Source of the DNA: Cohaesibacter marisflavi
GTDB taxonomy: Bacteria; Pseudomonadota; Alphaproteobacteria; Rhizobiales; Cohaesibacteraceae
Direction of reading: 5' to 3'
DNA: 64,000 nucleotides
Assembly (NCBI RefSeq): GCF_900115225.1
Contig: NZ_FOVR01000012.1
Span: 124,001 to 188,000 of the forward strand
Below, in pieces: positions 45,845-53,693 of the stretch. The notes beneath the pieces were generated by a model, which had not been told where the DNA came from, ran no database searches, and worked only from the letters and a program-made list of their open reading frames with translations. Every line of letters begins with the position of its first letter. Position 1 is the stretch's first letter. A program made the translations under genes and the position numbers.

Positions 45845-46204
45845 TCAACGAGATGTAAACATCGCTTTTAAAACATTAAGGGCTTTCAGTTTCTCTTGAT
45901 CTGATAGCCCTTTTATAAAATCGGTGAGCGGATCAACATCGTCAGGGTGTTGGGAAATCAAAGCAACAGGTGTTGTGTCCAGCGCTTTAGCTATAGCTTC
46001 TAGTGCCAATTGATTATACGGCTGCTTACCCGTTTCAATTCTACCGATACTGACGAATGAAACCGTAGTATCCCCATTTTCATCAAACATCTTTTCCTCA
46101 AGCTCTCGCAGAGTTAATCCGCGGTGCTTTCGCCATTGTCTGATAAAGTTGGGTTGAAGCTCTTTTTGATCCATAGCGCAAGCATATTGTAAATTTTGTA
46201 ACAT
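45845..46204 (-). CDS. Phage repressor (XRE family, CI-like)
   Basis: A 119-residue protein with an XRE HTH (about residues 18-75: WRKHRGLTLRELEEKMF, then VSFVSIGRIETGKQPYNQLAL) and a short helical C-terminus (EKLKALNVLKAMF). It is divergent from the Cro-like gene by 63 bp with ATGTTACA sites between them, the layout of a CI/Cro switch. It lacks an S24 self-cleavage domain, so RecA-driven cleavage is not expected. The start at 46204 has GAGGG upstream; a second Met at 46174 is less well placed. Confidence 0.8.
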   Translation of the reverse strand: MLQNLQYACAMDQKELQPNFIRQWRKHRGLTLRELEEKMFDENGDTTVSFVSIGRIETGKQPYNQLALEAIAKALDTTPVALISQHPDDVDPLTDFIKGLSDQEKLKALNVLKAMFTSR

Positions 46205-46259
46205 GGAATAACCCTCTATGTTACATTTTGAATTGAAGAAATTAAACTATGATGTTACA
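46197..46259. promoter_or_regulatory. CI/Cro operator region with three ATGTTACA octamers
   Basis: TGTAACAT at 46197-46204 (overlapping the repressor start codon), ATGTTACA at 46218-46225 and ATGTTACA at 46252-46259 (just before the Cro-like start at 46268). Two face one way and one the other. They are spaced 21 and 34 bp apart and probably are binding sites of the repressor and Cro-like proteins. Confidence 0.65.
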
Positions 46260-46267
46260 AGTCGATC

Positions 46268-46504
46268 ATGACAAACGATCCACCTCTTCATCCTCTTCAA
46301 CTCTTTTTAGAAAACGAAGGCATAAGCCAAGCGGAGTTCGCTCGTAACGCCAACGTGTCTCGCATGACTGTTTCTCGCGTTCTTAGAGGTCAACAGAATT
46401 TGACCCTGAGAATGATTAAGAGGTTTATTCTTGCTTCGAATTTTCAGCTAAAGGCCTCCGACTTCATTGATGCTCCCTCTAGAAACATGGAGCTAACAGA
46501 ATGA
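46268..46504 (+). CDS. Cro-like HTH protein
   Basis: A 78-residue protein with an XRE HTH: EGISQAEFARNANVSRMTVS, then VLRGQQNLTLRM. It is divergent from the repressor and starts the rightward early operon; its stop overlaps the next start as ATGA. By position and size it is the likely Cro, opposing the repressor. Confidence 0.85.
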   Translation: MTNDPPLHPLQLFLENEGISQAEFARNANVSRMTVSRVLRGQQNLTLRMIKRFILASNFQLKASDFIDAPSRNMELTE

Positions 46505-46926
46505 AGTATCCTCTCTTCATCAAACGCAGATCCACACTACAAGACCCCTTGTTATGCGCACGTGACGCCATCTTGCGCGACAGGCTGGCGGATTTTCTGC
46601 GGAAGCAACATCCAACCAACACCGCTAAAGAAGTGGGCAGGAAAGCCAAACTGCCACCACGCACGGTCGAGCGCTGGCTGGCAGGGCTTTCTTCTCCACG
46701 CCTTGAGCACTTTATACGGCTTCTACACGCCTATGGGCCCGCACTGCTGAAAGCGGCGATGGATGATGACTGCATTCGCACAATGAAACGCAATGGCGGG
46801 TTTGATTGGGTGGACCGGCTGCGAGCGGCCGAAGATCAGCAGAAAGCGGAAGCTGATCTTGAGCGAGTACAGCGGGCACTTAACGCTTTGCGTTCTGCGC
46901 GGCCATCAGAGCGGCGGGAGGACTAG
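46501..46926 (+). CDS. Phage HTH protein of the early operon
   Basis: A 141-residue protein with a central HTH-like segment (NTAKEVGRKAKLPPRTVERW, about residues 40-59) and a C-terminal charged helix (AEDQQKAEADLERVQRALNA) likely to form a coiled coil. It overlaps the Cro-like gene by 4 bp and precedes the DnaA-like gene by 3 bp. A role in replication or transcription control is inferred from position. Confidence 0.75.
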   Translation: MKYPLFIKRRSTLQDPLLCARDAILRDRLADFLRKQHPTNTAKEVGRKAKLPPRTVERWLAGLSSPRLEHFIRLLHAYGPALLKAAMDDDCIRTMKRNGGFDWVDRLRAAEDQQKAEADLERVQRALNALRSARPSERRED

Positions 46927-46929
46927 TCC

Positions 46930-47574
46930 ATGAGAGGCAGCGGAAGACGCCGAGAAAACAGCAAGACTTTGCAAAAAGCCAAAAAGACATGTCTTTTGTC
47001 AACCGAGAGTGCACAGGGTGCATCTTTTGATGTGTTTGTGCACAAGATGGACAAAATTTCTTCTGCCTGTGCGGATCAGAATTTTTCAATCGCAGAAATC
47101 TGTGTCTTAGCCAATGTCCGAGTGCGCCAATGGTATCGCTGGCGGGCAGGGCAGGCAATTCCGCGTCCTTCCAGCCTGCGGCGCATGGAGCGGGCCATTG
47201 CCCAGAAAGCGCACGAAGCAAAACGCGCAGCTCTCTATGACAGGGCTCTCTCGACAACAGCCTATCGAATGCTGCTGGCTAGACTGGCCGATGTGGCCGG
47301 ATTGAATGTTGCGCTTGTGCTGGCCGATAATCCTCAAGCCCAAGACAAACAGAGCCCCGCACGCGCAGCTGCGAGCCGTTGCCGCCAACGGGCGCTCTAT
47401 CTCATCGTGACTGAACTCAATGTGCCGCTTGTGATGGCAGCAGGTGTTGCCGGTATTTCGAAGCAGGCCGTTTCCAAAAGCCTTCGCCAGATCGAAGAGA
47501 GCAGGGATGATCCTGCAATCGATCATCTGCTGGATGAAATGGCAGGGGAGATCCATGGAGGCGCACATGGCTAG
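46930..47574 (+). CDS. Early phage protein with DnaA domain IV-like C-terminus
   Basis: A 214-residue protein. A first HTH (SIAEICVLANVRVRQWYRW, about residues 57-75) is followed by a basic stretch. The C-terminal segment RCRQRALYLIVTELNVPLVM and AGISKQAVSKSLRQIEE resembles the DNA-binding domain IV of DnaA, which carries an [AR]RxIAMYL..-type start. It precedes the primase (8-bp overlap), so it may recognise the phage origin. The resemblance is a pattern judgement. Confidence 0.65.
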   Translation: MRGSGRRRENSKTLQKAKKTCLLSTESAQGASFDVFVHKMDKISSACADQNFSIAEICVLANVRVRQWYRWRAGQAIPRPSSLRRMERAIAQKAHEAKRAALYDRALSTTAYRMLLARLADVAGLNVALVLADNPQAQDKQSPARAAASRCRQRALYLIVTELNVPLVMAAGVAGISKQAVSKSLRQIEESRDDPAIDHLLDEMAGEIHGGAHG

Positions 47575-48664
47575 TCGACTGCAAGAGGTGAAGGCAGCGC
47601 TTCAGGATGATGTGTTGCGACTGGTGAAAGAGCTGGTCCCTGACGGAAAGGCCACGGGCAATAACTACACCGCGAAAAGCCCTGTGCGGCATGACCGGCG
47701 GGCAGGGAGCTTTGTTGTCTGGATTGGCGGCAACGCCAAAGGCGCTTTCAAGGACTATGCGGATGATGACGTGAAAGGCGACATCTTCGGGTTGATCTGT
47801 CTTTGCAAGGGGTTGGACAAGAAGGAAGCGCTCGCCTGGGCCGAAGACTGGCTTGGCTGGAAGACCATGAGCAAAGCCGAGAAGGCAAAGTTCATGCGTG
47901 AGGTCAAAAAGCGAGAGGCTCGCCAGAAAGAAGAAGATCTGGCGTTTCAGCGGCGGATGGTGGACAGGGCGCGGCGGACCTGGTCCACCACCGTTCCTAT
48001 CACCGGCACCGTGGGGGAAGAGTATTTTCGATATCGTGGCGTACCGCTTGATCAGATCCGAAACCGTGTCGGCTTCTGTCGCTTTCTACCGGAGTGCGAA
48101 TATTGGTATGAGGCCGAATATCGCTATGAGGGCAAGAAGAAAATCAAGGTGAAATGGGGCCGCAAGTTTCCCGCCATCGTTTCTGCCATGCGCAGCATTG
48201 ATGGGCAATTGCAGGCCTTGCATTACACCTTTCTGGCTCCGGACGGACGCGGCAAAGCGCCGGTTGCTGACCAAAGCAAGGCGAAGCTGATGTATCCGCG
48301 CACCACTGGTGCGGCCATCTGGCTGACACGAGGCAAGGGCAACATGGACGCCAAGACCATGGCGGACAAGGGGATGGTTTGCCCTGTGATCGTTGGAGAA
48401 GGCATCGAGGACGGATTGTCAGCTGCGCTGGCTGTTCCAGAAGCGCGGGTGTTGGCGGCGGGATCTTTGCCGAACCTGCTGCACCTGCCACTGCATAATT
48501 GTTTTGGCTCGGTGCTGCTGCTCAAAGACAACGACTGGAACAAGCCTCTGGCGCAGGAGCTATTCAACAAAGCTATGGATCGCATCAAACGTCATGGCCT
48601 GCCGGTGGCATCTGTTAGCTCTTCATCGGGCAAGGATTTTAATGACTTGTTGAGGGGGGAGTGA
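47567..48664 (+). CDS. Toprim-domain DNA primase-like protein
   Basis: A 365-residue phage primase. The frame runs from 47444, but the ATG at 47567 (MASRLQEVKAALQDD) overlaps the upstream stop by 8 bp and gives a typical N-terminus. The N-terminal region carries the primase pattern without zinc cysteines (SPVRHDRRAGSFVVW, DYADDDVKGDIFGLI). The C-terminal Toprim fold has the Glu in VGEGIEDGLSA (about residue 277) and the DxD in LLLKDND (about residue 320). It makes RNA primers, probably with the AAA+ helicase at 50619. The pair is split by an insert on the opposite strand. Confidence 0.9.
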   Translation: MASRLQEVKAALQDDVLRLVKELVPDGKATGNNYTAKSPVRHDRRAGSFVVWIGGNAKGAFKDYADDDVKGDIFGLICLCKGLDKKEALAWAEDWLGWKTMSKAEKAKFMREVKKREARQKEEDLAFQRRMVDRARRTWSTTVPITGTVGEEYFRYRGVPLDQIRNRVGFCRFLPECEYWYEAEYRYEGKKKIKVKWGRKFPAIVSAMRSIDGQLQALHYTFLAPDGRGKAPVADQSKAKLMYPRTTGAAIWLTRGKGNMDAKTMADKGMVCPVIVGEGIEDGLSAALAVPEARVLAAGSLPNLLHLPLHNCFGSVLLLKDNDWNKPLAQELFNKAMDRIKRHGLPVASVSSSSGKDFNDLLRGE

Positions 48665-48723
48665 TGATGGCTACAGGAATAAATATGGAAAATGCAAATA
48701 CAATTAGGGGAAGAATTTTTTTT

Positions 48724-49557
48724 CTATGTGAGGCGGGATTTTATTTTTCTTATCTCGTTGTTGTTCCGAATTTGTGCTCTTGCGAGGTCGCTTTGGACTT
48801 CTCGATAAATAGTTTCGAGACTGTTCATGTCATCGCGAATACTTCTGCCAAATTTTCTTTCATATTCCATATCAAATCCTTGAGTTACAACCGACAAAAT
48901 AATTCTTTGCAACTCGGCCCGGCTTTCGGGGTCGTTAAGATCAAATACAGAAAACCAATTTCTTATATTTTCTCCAAATGTTTTGAAATACATTTCAAAA
49001 TATTTATTGATATCATCAATATAACCGGCTGCGTTTTTCATCCCGTCAGGCCCGATGGCTTCAATAATTTCTGCATCAATTCGATAAACGGAGTTATTGA
49101 GACATTCATACGCCTCGATAAATGCTTCCACTCGATGGTGGATTTTTGTGCCATCTGCAGTGCAGATAGCAGAAATATAACGGAAAGAATTACTTGCAGA
49201 ATAAACGTCATTTATCGCATAGTGTACAACCTTTATATATTTTGCAATAAGTCTATTGCTCTCTTCATAGTGATTAAGCCTCTGAAGATTGTTCTGCTCC
49301 ATTATTTGTTTGTATTGCTTTCTGAGCCATCTTGTCGTCCATGCAGCAGCGATAAGAGCGCCTATAGCAGCCGCCCAACCACTATTTGCTCCCCAAACGT
49401 CCCAAAAAGTTTTTGCACCAAGCCACCAGTAGAAAAAAGTGGCCATGCACACGACGACCAAACCGCCTACCGCGCCGCTAGCAAAACAACTCCAACACCA
49501 TCTCTCTCTAATCCATCTCATACAACCAATATGCGCAGATTCTCTTTTGCTCGCCAA
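48724..49557 (-). CDS. Two-TM membrane protein, antisense moron in the replication operon
   Basis: A 277-residue AT-rich gene on the opposite strand between the primase and the next rightward gene. Two N-terminal membrane segments (ASGAVGGLVVVCMATFFYWW and SGWAAAIGALIAAAWTTRW, about residues 26-85) are followed by a long cytoplasmic helical domain of about 190 residues (YEESNRLIAKYIKVVHYA onward). The start is a TTG at 49557 without a clear ribosome site; a Met at residue 13 (49521) is an alternative. It has no phage-structure signature; superinfection exclusion or defence is possible. The long open frame on the plus strand here is a shadow. Confidence 0.7.
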   Translation of the reverse strand: MASKRESAHIGCMRWIRERWCWSCFASGAVGGLVVVCMATFFYWWLGAKTFWDVWGANSGWAAAIGALIAAAWTTRWLRKQYKQIMEQNNLQRLNHYEESNRLIAKYIKVVHYAINDVYSASNSFRYISAICTADGTKIHHRVEAFIEAYECLNNSVYRIDAEIIEAIGPDGMKNAAGYIDDINKYFEMYFKTFGENIRNWFSVFDLNDPESRAELQRIILSVVTQGFDMEYERKFGRSIRDDMNSLETIYREVQSDLARAQIRNNNEIRKIKSRLT

Positions 49558-49574
49558 TTAGGGAGGGCAGCGTA

Positions 49575-49877
49575 ATGCCCAGAAACCTGTTTCAGGAAGC
49601 GCTTGCCAGCGCCAAGGCCAGAGGCTGCACACCCGATAAATGGGTGGTGAATAGCCATGTCGTGACCGCGCTGGTCGAGAACCGGCGCAATTCTTCCGTC
49701 AACTACATTGATGTCATCAACATCAAGGAGCAGACCATGGAGATCCTCGGTTTGCCGGTGCGCATGAGCACGAAAATAGATCCGATGGTGGTGATGTTGG
49801 TCGAAGGCAATCGCGGCTTGAGCAGCTTCACCATTCCCCTTGTCATCGATCTGACCGAATTGGGTCCGATCGGCTGA
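49575..49877 (+). CDS. Hypothetical early phage protein
   Basis: A 100-residue soluble protein (RNLFQEALASAKARGCTPDK at the start; VVMLVEGNRGLSSFTIPLVI near the end). A strong GGGAGGG ribosome site lies at 49561-49567. It lies 40 bp before the next rightward gene. The middle part resembles an alpha/beta fold; no family is recognised. Confidence 0.65.
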   Translation: MPRNLFQEALASAKARGCTPDKWVVNSHVVTALVENRRNSSVNYIDVINIKEQTMEILGLPVRMSTKIDPMVVMLVEGNRGLSSFTIPLVIDLTELGPIG

Positions 49878-49916
49878 ACCGCAGCATTGGCCCGTCGCAA
49901 CATCAAGGAAGCAACC

Positions 49917-50597
49917 ATGTCAGATGAAGAAACCATTCAGCCCATCTTGGATGTCGATGTCCTGAAAGTCGCTATGGCCGTGGGGCATGTGGCGGCGTTG
50001 GCGCTGGTCACGCAAATGCGGGAAGGCGCGCAGAGTGAGCTAGAGCTTTATTATCGTCTGTTCGAGCCATTGGAAGAGGGCAGGCAGACAGAAGACGATC
50101 TTGCCATTCTGGCGCAGTATGTTTGTGATCGGCCGGAGAATGTGACCGGTGAGCAGCTCTTCCGGAAGGCAGCCGAGCTGGCCCTGCACAAGGCGGATCC
50201 GGACAGCTATTTCGAGCAATCGCTTGATGTGCGTGAAGCCTATCGGCTCTTTGCGAAATCGTGTCGGCTGGTTTTCATTGATCTGGAAATCTGGCAGCGG
50301 GAAGAAAAGAGCAAGCAGGCAAAAGCCGCTCAGAAACGCAAGCCGATCCCCCATGATGACCAGACCTTCGCCCCCGATGACAAGCCGCTGGATAAAGACC
50401 CAGTGCGCGATGCTGCATTCAAAGCCATTGCCAGCATGCCTAAAACCAAAGGCCCGATAGCACCAGAGCAACCAGAAGAAACGCAAACTGCATCAGACCC
50501 CAAGTTTGATGATGAAACGCCATTCTTCTCCATCGGGGAACGACCAGTGGCACATCAGGGCAAGTCGCAACGCGGCGGCGCACGGACTAGCAAGTAA
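49917..50597 (+). CDS. Hypothetical early phage protein, helical
   Basis: A 226-residue protein, acidic and largely helical (AMAVGHVAALALVTQMREGA near the start), with a disordered C-terminus rich in Lys, Pro and Asp (KRKPIPHDDQTFAPDDKPLD onward) and a basic end. The frame is open from 49887; the ATG at 49917 with AAGGA before it is preferred. It precedes the helicase by 21 bp. A helicase loader or single-strand binding role would suit the position, but nothing in the sequence proves it. Confidence 0.65.
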   Translation: MSDEETIQPILDVDVLKVAMAVGHVAALALVTQMREGAQSELELYYRLFEPLEEGRQTEDDLAILAQYVCDRPENVTGEQLFRKAAELALHKADPDSYFEQSLDVREAYRLFAKSCRLVFIDLEIWQREEKSKQAKAAQKRKPIPHDDQTFAPDDKPLDKDPVRDAAFKAIASMPKTKGPIAPEQPEETQTASDPKFDDETPFFSIGERPVAHQGKSQRGGARTSK

Positions 50598-50618
50598 ACC
50601 AAGGAAAGAAGGTGCGCT

Positions 50619-52448
50619 GTGTCGGCATCAGGCGTTCAACAAATTCGGGATGCGGTTATGCCTGCCCTCAGGGAAGTGACGCGGGAGCAGGAGCAGCGCA
50701 AGAAAGAGCCGCCCATACCCAAAGAGAAGGATGGCTTTAGCCGCGGTGACGCTTCGCCTGGGGAATGGGAACCGGATGCAGCTGGTTTGCCGCCGGATTG
50801 CCCAGTGCAGCCGTTGGGCATGGATGGAGATATCATCTATCTGGTCGACGCCATGGGACAGCTGGCAGCAGTCAGCCCTTCAAGCTTCGGGCAAGCCTTT
50901 ATCCAGCGCCTGTTCGGGCGTCATATCGGCTATGCCTATTGGGCCTGGCCGCAATATGGCAAGGGAGACAACTACCCCACCGGCTTCAAAGCAGAAAAGC
51001 TACGCGAGACCTTCTATGCTGCAGCGTCTATCAAAGGGCTCTGGAATGCCGTGGAGAAGGTGCGCGGGCTCGGAGCCTGGCGCGGAGACGATGGTGAACT
51101 GATCGTCCATTGCGGCGACAGCCTCTGGATCAATGGCAAGCGGATCAAGACAGGGGAAGAGGGGCGCTATTTCTACCCCAAGCGCCCTTCCATTCATGGG
51201 CCATGGGAAGAGTCCGTCTCCTTTGAAGACAATCCGGCAAGGGATCTGTTCCGCCTTCTGAAGACCTGGAACTGGAAGCGGCCAGAGGTCGATCCTTTGC
51301 TGTTTCTGGGGTCCATGGGAGTCGGCATGCTTGGTGGCGCGCTGGAATGGCGGCCGTCTGTTTTTCTGATTGGTGACAAGGCCGTGGGCAAATCCACCTT
51401 GCAGAAGATTTACAAGGCTGTAATGGGCGATGGGCTCGTTTCCTCAACGGACACGACACCGGCTGGTATCTATCAGCGTGTTGGCAATGGCTCGTTGCCC
51501 GTCGCCATCGATGAGCTGGAAAGCGAAGATGACAACCGGCGCGTGACGGCCGTGGTCAAACTGGCACGCCTTGCGGCCAGTGGCGGCTTGATGTTGCGGG
51601 GAGGGCAGGACCACACCGGCGTCGAGTTTCAGGCGCGATCAGCCTTTCTCTTTTCCGCCATCAATCCGCCGCCGCTCGCTCCGCAGGATCTTTCGCGTAT
51701 GGCCGTGATATCCATCGACAAACTCGATCCGGATGCCGTGACCGAATTGCCGGATCTGGACCCGAATACGGGGCCGAAGCTATTGCGCCGTCTTAGCGAT
51801 CAATGGGGCTTGTTTGATGGCACCTGGCAAGCCTATCGCGAAGTCTTGCGGGATGGTGGCCATGACAGTCGCGGGCAGGACACCTACGGCACCTTCCTTG
51901 CTTGCGCTCATTTGCTGTTGGGCGATGAAGGCATGGAAGAAGCTGGCTATCGGGCGGATGATCTATCCGGTTGGGCTGATACGCTCAATGCGCAAGGGCT
52001 TGCCGAGAAGGAGGCTGCTGAAGAAAACTGGAAAGCCTGCCTAGAACATCTGCTGACCAGTCGTGTCGATGCCTGGCGCGGCGGCATGCAGCACACGATT
52101 GGCGCGTTGGTTGAAGGCTATCAGGATAGCGGCAACAGCTACCTCGATGTCGCCAAGACGCGAGAGCTGTTGGCTCAGGTGGATATCGGCTTGTTACCGA
52201 AGGGCCAGAACAAGATCGATGCCGCTAGTGATTTTCTTGCGATCCCCAACAAGGGGCCAAACCTGACAAGTCTGTTTGATGGTATGCCCTGGGGCAATGG
52301 TGTCTGGACCTATGCGTTGCGTCAGGGGCCGCTGGACATTGTAGAATACCGAAAGGAATTCAACAAGGTGAAGATAGGCGGTGTCTCCCGACGCGTAACG
52401 CTGGTCAATCTGACAGCCTTTGCAGACTATGCAGAGAAGGTGGGGTGA
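50619..52448 (+). CDS. Phage AAA+ helicase/ATPase
   Basis: A 609-residue protein with a Walker A motif IGDKAVGKST (about residues 250-259), an acidic Walker B (VAIDELESED) about 45 residues later, and further conserved segments LMLRGGQDHTGV and FLFSAINPPPL (sensor region). It starts with GTG. The N-terminal part (residues 1-150) is proline- and charge-rich, then a fold with little similarity. It resembles D5-like superfamily 3 phage replicative helicases. It probably unwinds DNA for the primase encoded upstream. It is followed directly by a convergent toxin-antitoxin pair. Confidence 0.85.
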   Translation: MSASGVQQIRDAVMPALREVTREQEQRKKEPPIPKEKDGFSRGDASPGEWEPDAAGLPPDCPVQPLGMDGDIIYLVDAMGQLAAVSPSSFGQAFIQRLFGRHIGYAYWAWPQYGKGDNYPTGFKAEKLRETFYAAASIKGLWNAVEKVRGLGAWRGDDGELIVHCGDSLWINGKRIKTGEEGRYFYPKRPSIHGPWEESVSFEDNPARDLFRLLKTWNWKRPEVDPLLFLGSMGVGMLGGALEWRPSVFLIGDKAVGKSTLQKIYKAVMGDGLVSSTDTTPAGIYQRVGNGSLPVAIDELESEDDNRRVTAVVKLARLAASGGLMLRGGQDHTGVEFQARSAFLFSAINPPPLAPQDLSRMAVISIDKLDPDAVTELPDLDPNTGPKLLRRLSDQWGLFDGTWQAYREVLRDGGHDSRGQDTYGTFLACAHLLLGDEGMEEAGYRADDLSGWADTLNAQGLAEKEAAEENWKACLEHLLTSRVDAWRGGMQHTIGALVEGYQDSGNSYLDVAKTRELLAQVDIGLLPKGQNKIDAASDFLAIPNKGPNLTSLFDGMPWGNGVWTYALRQGPLDIVEYRKEFNKVKIGGVSRRVTLVNLTAFADYAEKVG

Positions 52449-52450
52449 TG

Positions 52451-52822
52451 TCAGACCAGATCGTCCACATCAACACCAAGGATATCGGCAAGGGCTTTGA
52501 TCGTGTCGATGGATCCTTTGCGCTTGCCGCTCTCAATCTGGGAGATCATCTCCTGCTTGACCCCAACAGAGTCGGCCAGCTGCCTTTGAGTGATTCCGCG
52601 ATACTTGCGATAGACCTTGACGGGGTTCTCTCCATTCAGCAGATCATCAACCAAGCTGGAGGGGAAATACTCTCCGTCTTCGGCCTTGGCTTTGTCGTAA
52701 AGCTCTTCATCAGACAAGGTGATGTCAGCTGCGCTCGGGTCCAGGGCCAGATAGTCTTCCCAGCTCAACTCCACCTTGGAAGGGCGACCGGCTTCGTCAT
52801 AGATGATGTTTGGAACTGCCAT
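52451..52822 (-). CDS. Antitoxin with XRE HTH (RelE/Xre system)
   Basis: A 123-residue antitoxin. The N-terminal third (VELSWEDYLALDPSAADITLS) probably binds the toxin and the C-terminus carries an XRE HTH (YRGITQRQLADSVGVKQEMI, then QIESGKRKGSID). It lies 9 bp downstream of the toxin gene in the toxin-first order of HigBA-like modules. Its 3' end lies 2 bp from the helicase stop. Confidence 0.9.
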   Translation of the reverse strand: MAVPNIIYDEAGRPSKVELSWEDYLALDPSAADITLSDEELYDKAKAEDGEYFPSSLVDDLLNGENPVKVYRKYRGITQRQLADSVGVKQEMISQIESGKRKGSIDTIKALADILGVDVDDLV

Positions 52823-52831
52823 GCTTCACTC

Positions 52832-53092
52832 CTAGCGCTTGTACACATCGCCTCTGGGGCCAATCTTTTCGATGGAAAGGATACGGATTTCATCGTCCCT
52901 GTCATACAGAACACGATAATCCCCGACCCGCAGTCTAAATCCATCTCTCCCGGACAGGGGCTTGACGTTCATGTCTGTTCTATCCGGATCTTCGGCCAGC
53001 TTCATGATGGCGCTATGAATGCTCTTGGCCCTCTTGGGCTGTACGCGCTTCAATGCCTTCATTGCCTGCGACTTATAGGCGACTTTGTACAT
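52832..53092 (-). CDS. RelE/HigB-fold toxin
   Basis: An 86-residue toxin (start MYKVAYKSQAMKAL at 53092; an upstream start at 53119 adds nine residues). It shows the RelE-superfamily pattern: LAEDPDR, VKPLSGRDGFRLRVGDYRVLY and a C-terminal IGPRGDVYKR. Toxins of this fold cut mRNA at the ribosome. The upstream gene in a two-gene operon. It lies on the opposite strand to the phage genes and stabilises the prophage or limits superinfection. Confidence 0.9.
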   Translation of the reverse strand: MYKVAYKSQAMKALKRVQPKRAKSIHSAIMKLAEDPDRTDMNVKPLSGRDGFRLRVGDYRVLYDRDDEIRILSIEKIGPRGDVYKR

Positions 53093-53170
53093 GCGATCTG
53101 TGCTTCCTTGATACGTCACAAATATAACTATGAGTTATTTTTGTGTCAAGGCACGTCCCTGAAGAGTATT

Positions 53171-53306
53171 CCCCAACCCTTTGCCAGGCGAAATATCACC
53201 CGACGAAAGCGTGTGTCTTTAACTGGTTAGCCCCGACCCATTACCAATGAAAGGAAACTCCAAGGCGTAGGCCTCAATCACATTTGCCACTCAACCCCGA
53301 CCCTTT
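53171..53306 (+). repeat. Three direct repeats CCCCRACCCWTT, spaced 60-64 bp
   Basis: CCCCAACCCTTT at 53171-53182, CCCCGACCCATT at 53231-53242 and CCCCGACCCTTT at 53295-53306. They have the same orientation. The spacing is close to six helical turns, which would put the sites on the same face of the DNA. They lie upstream of the GGGGACAC cluster. Confidence 0.6.
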
Positions 53307-53442
53307 CCTGTCTAAGACAGACCGCGTCCTGTCACGCCTTTTGCAAGGGCAAAAGCCCTGCCAGTCCAAGCGGACAGTTGACCAGGTGTGATCGGCGCTA
53401 GGCTCAAATAGCTGTGGGTGTGTTCCCGTTCATGACGGGTCC

Positions 53443-53693
53443 GGGGACACCACAGGGGACACTGGGGACACCTCAGTGACACCTAGTGTCCCCAATATTT
53501 CAAAGTCAAAACAGAGGCTTAAAGCGTGGGTTCCACTGGGGACACCAAATGAGCCTCACGTTACGCGCACGCGCACGCGTATAGGGAAATAGGTGTCCCT
53601 AGTGGAACTAGTGGAACTATAGAGATAAGCAATTGGTTTCATTGAGCTTTTACGGGGACACTTGAGGGGACACCAGTGACATTTGGTGTCCCC
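53443..53693. repeat. GGGGACAC octamer cluster (eight perfect copies)
   Basis: Forward copies start at 53443, 53455, 53464, 53538, 53654 and 53666. Reverse copies (GTGTCCCC) start at 53486 and 53686, and a one-base variant at 53593. Two pairs are inverted: 53464-53493, and 53666-53693 where the arms are GGGGACACCA and TGGTGTCCCC (10 bp perfect). The last copy is 67 bp before the first packaging gene. Possible roles: packaging (pac) recognition, replication iterons, or a regulator array. Confidence 0.75.

Noticed and set aside
48661-49575. 304-residue open frame on the plus strand opposite the two-TM gene
   Set aside because: Its composition is unnatural (runs of Ser, Phe, Ile and Cys without domain pattern), while the minus-strand frame gives a sensible membrane protein with a helical domain.
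53443-53693. Possible CRISPR array
   Set aside because: The repeats are only 8 bp, occur in both orientations and have irregular spacing; no cas genes are present.
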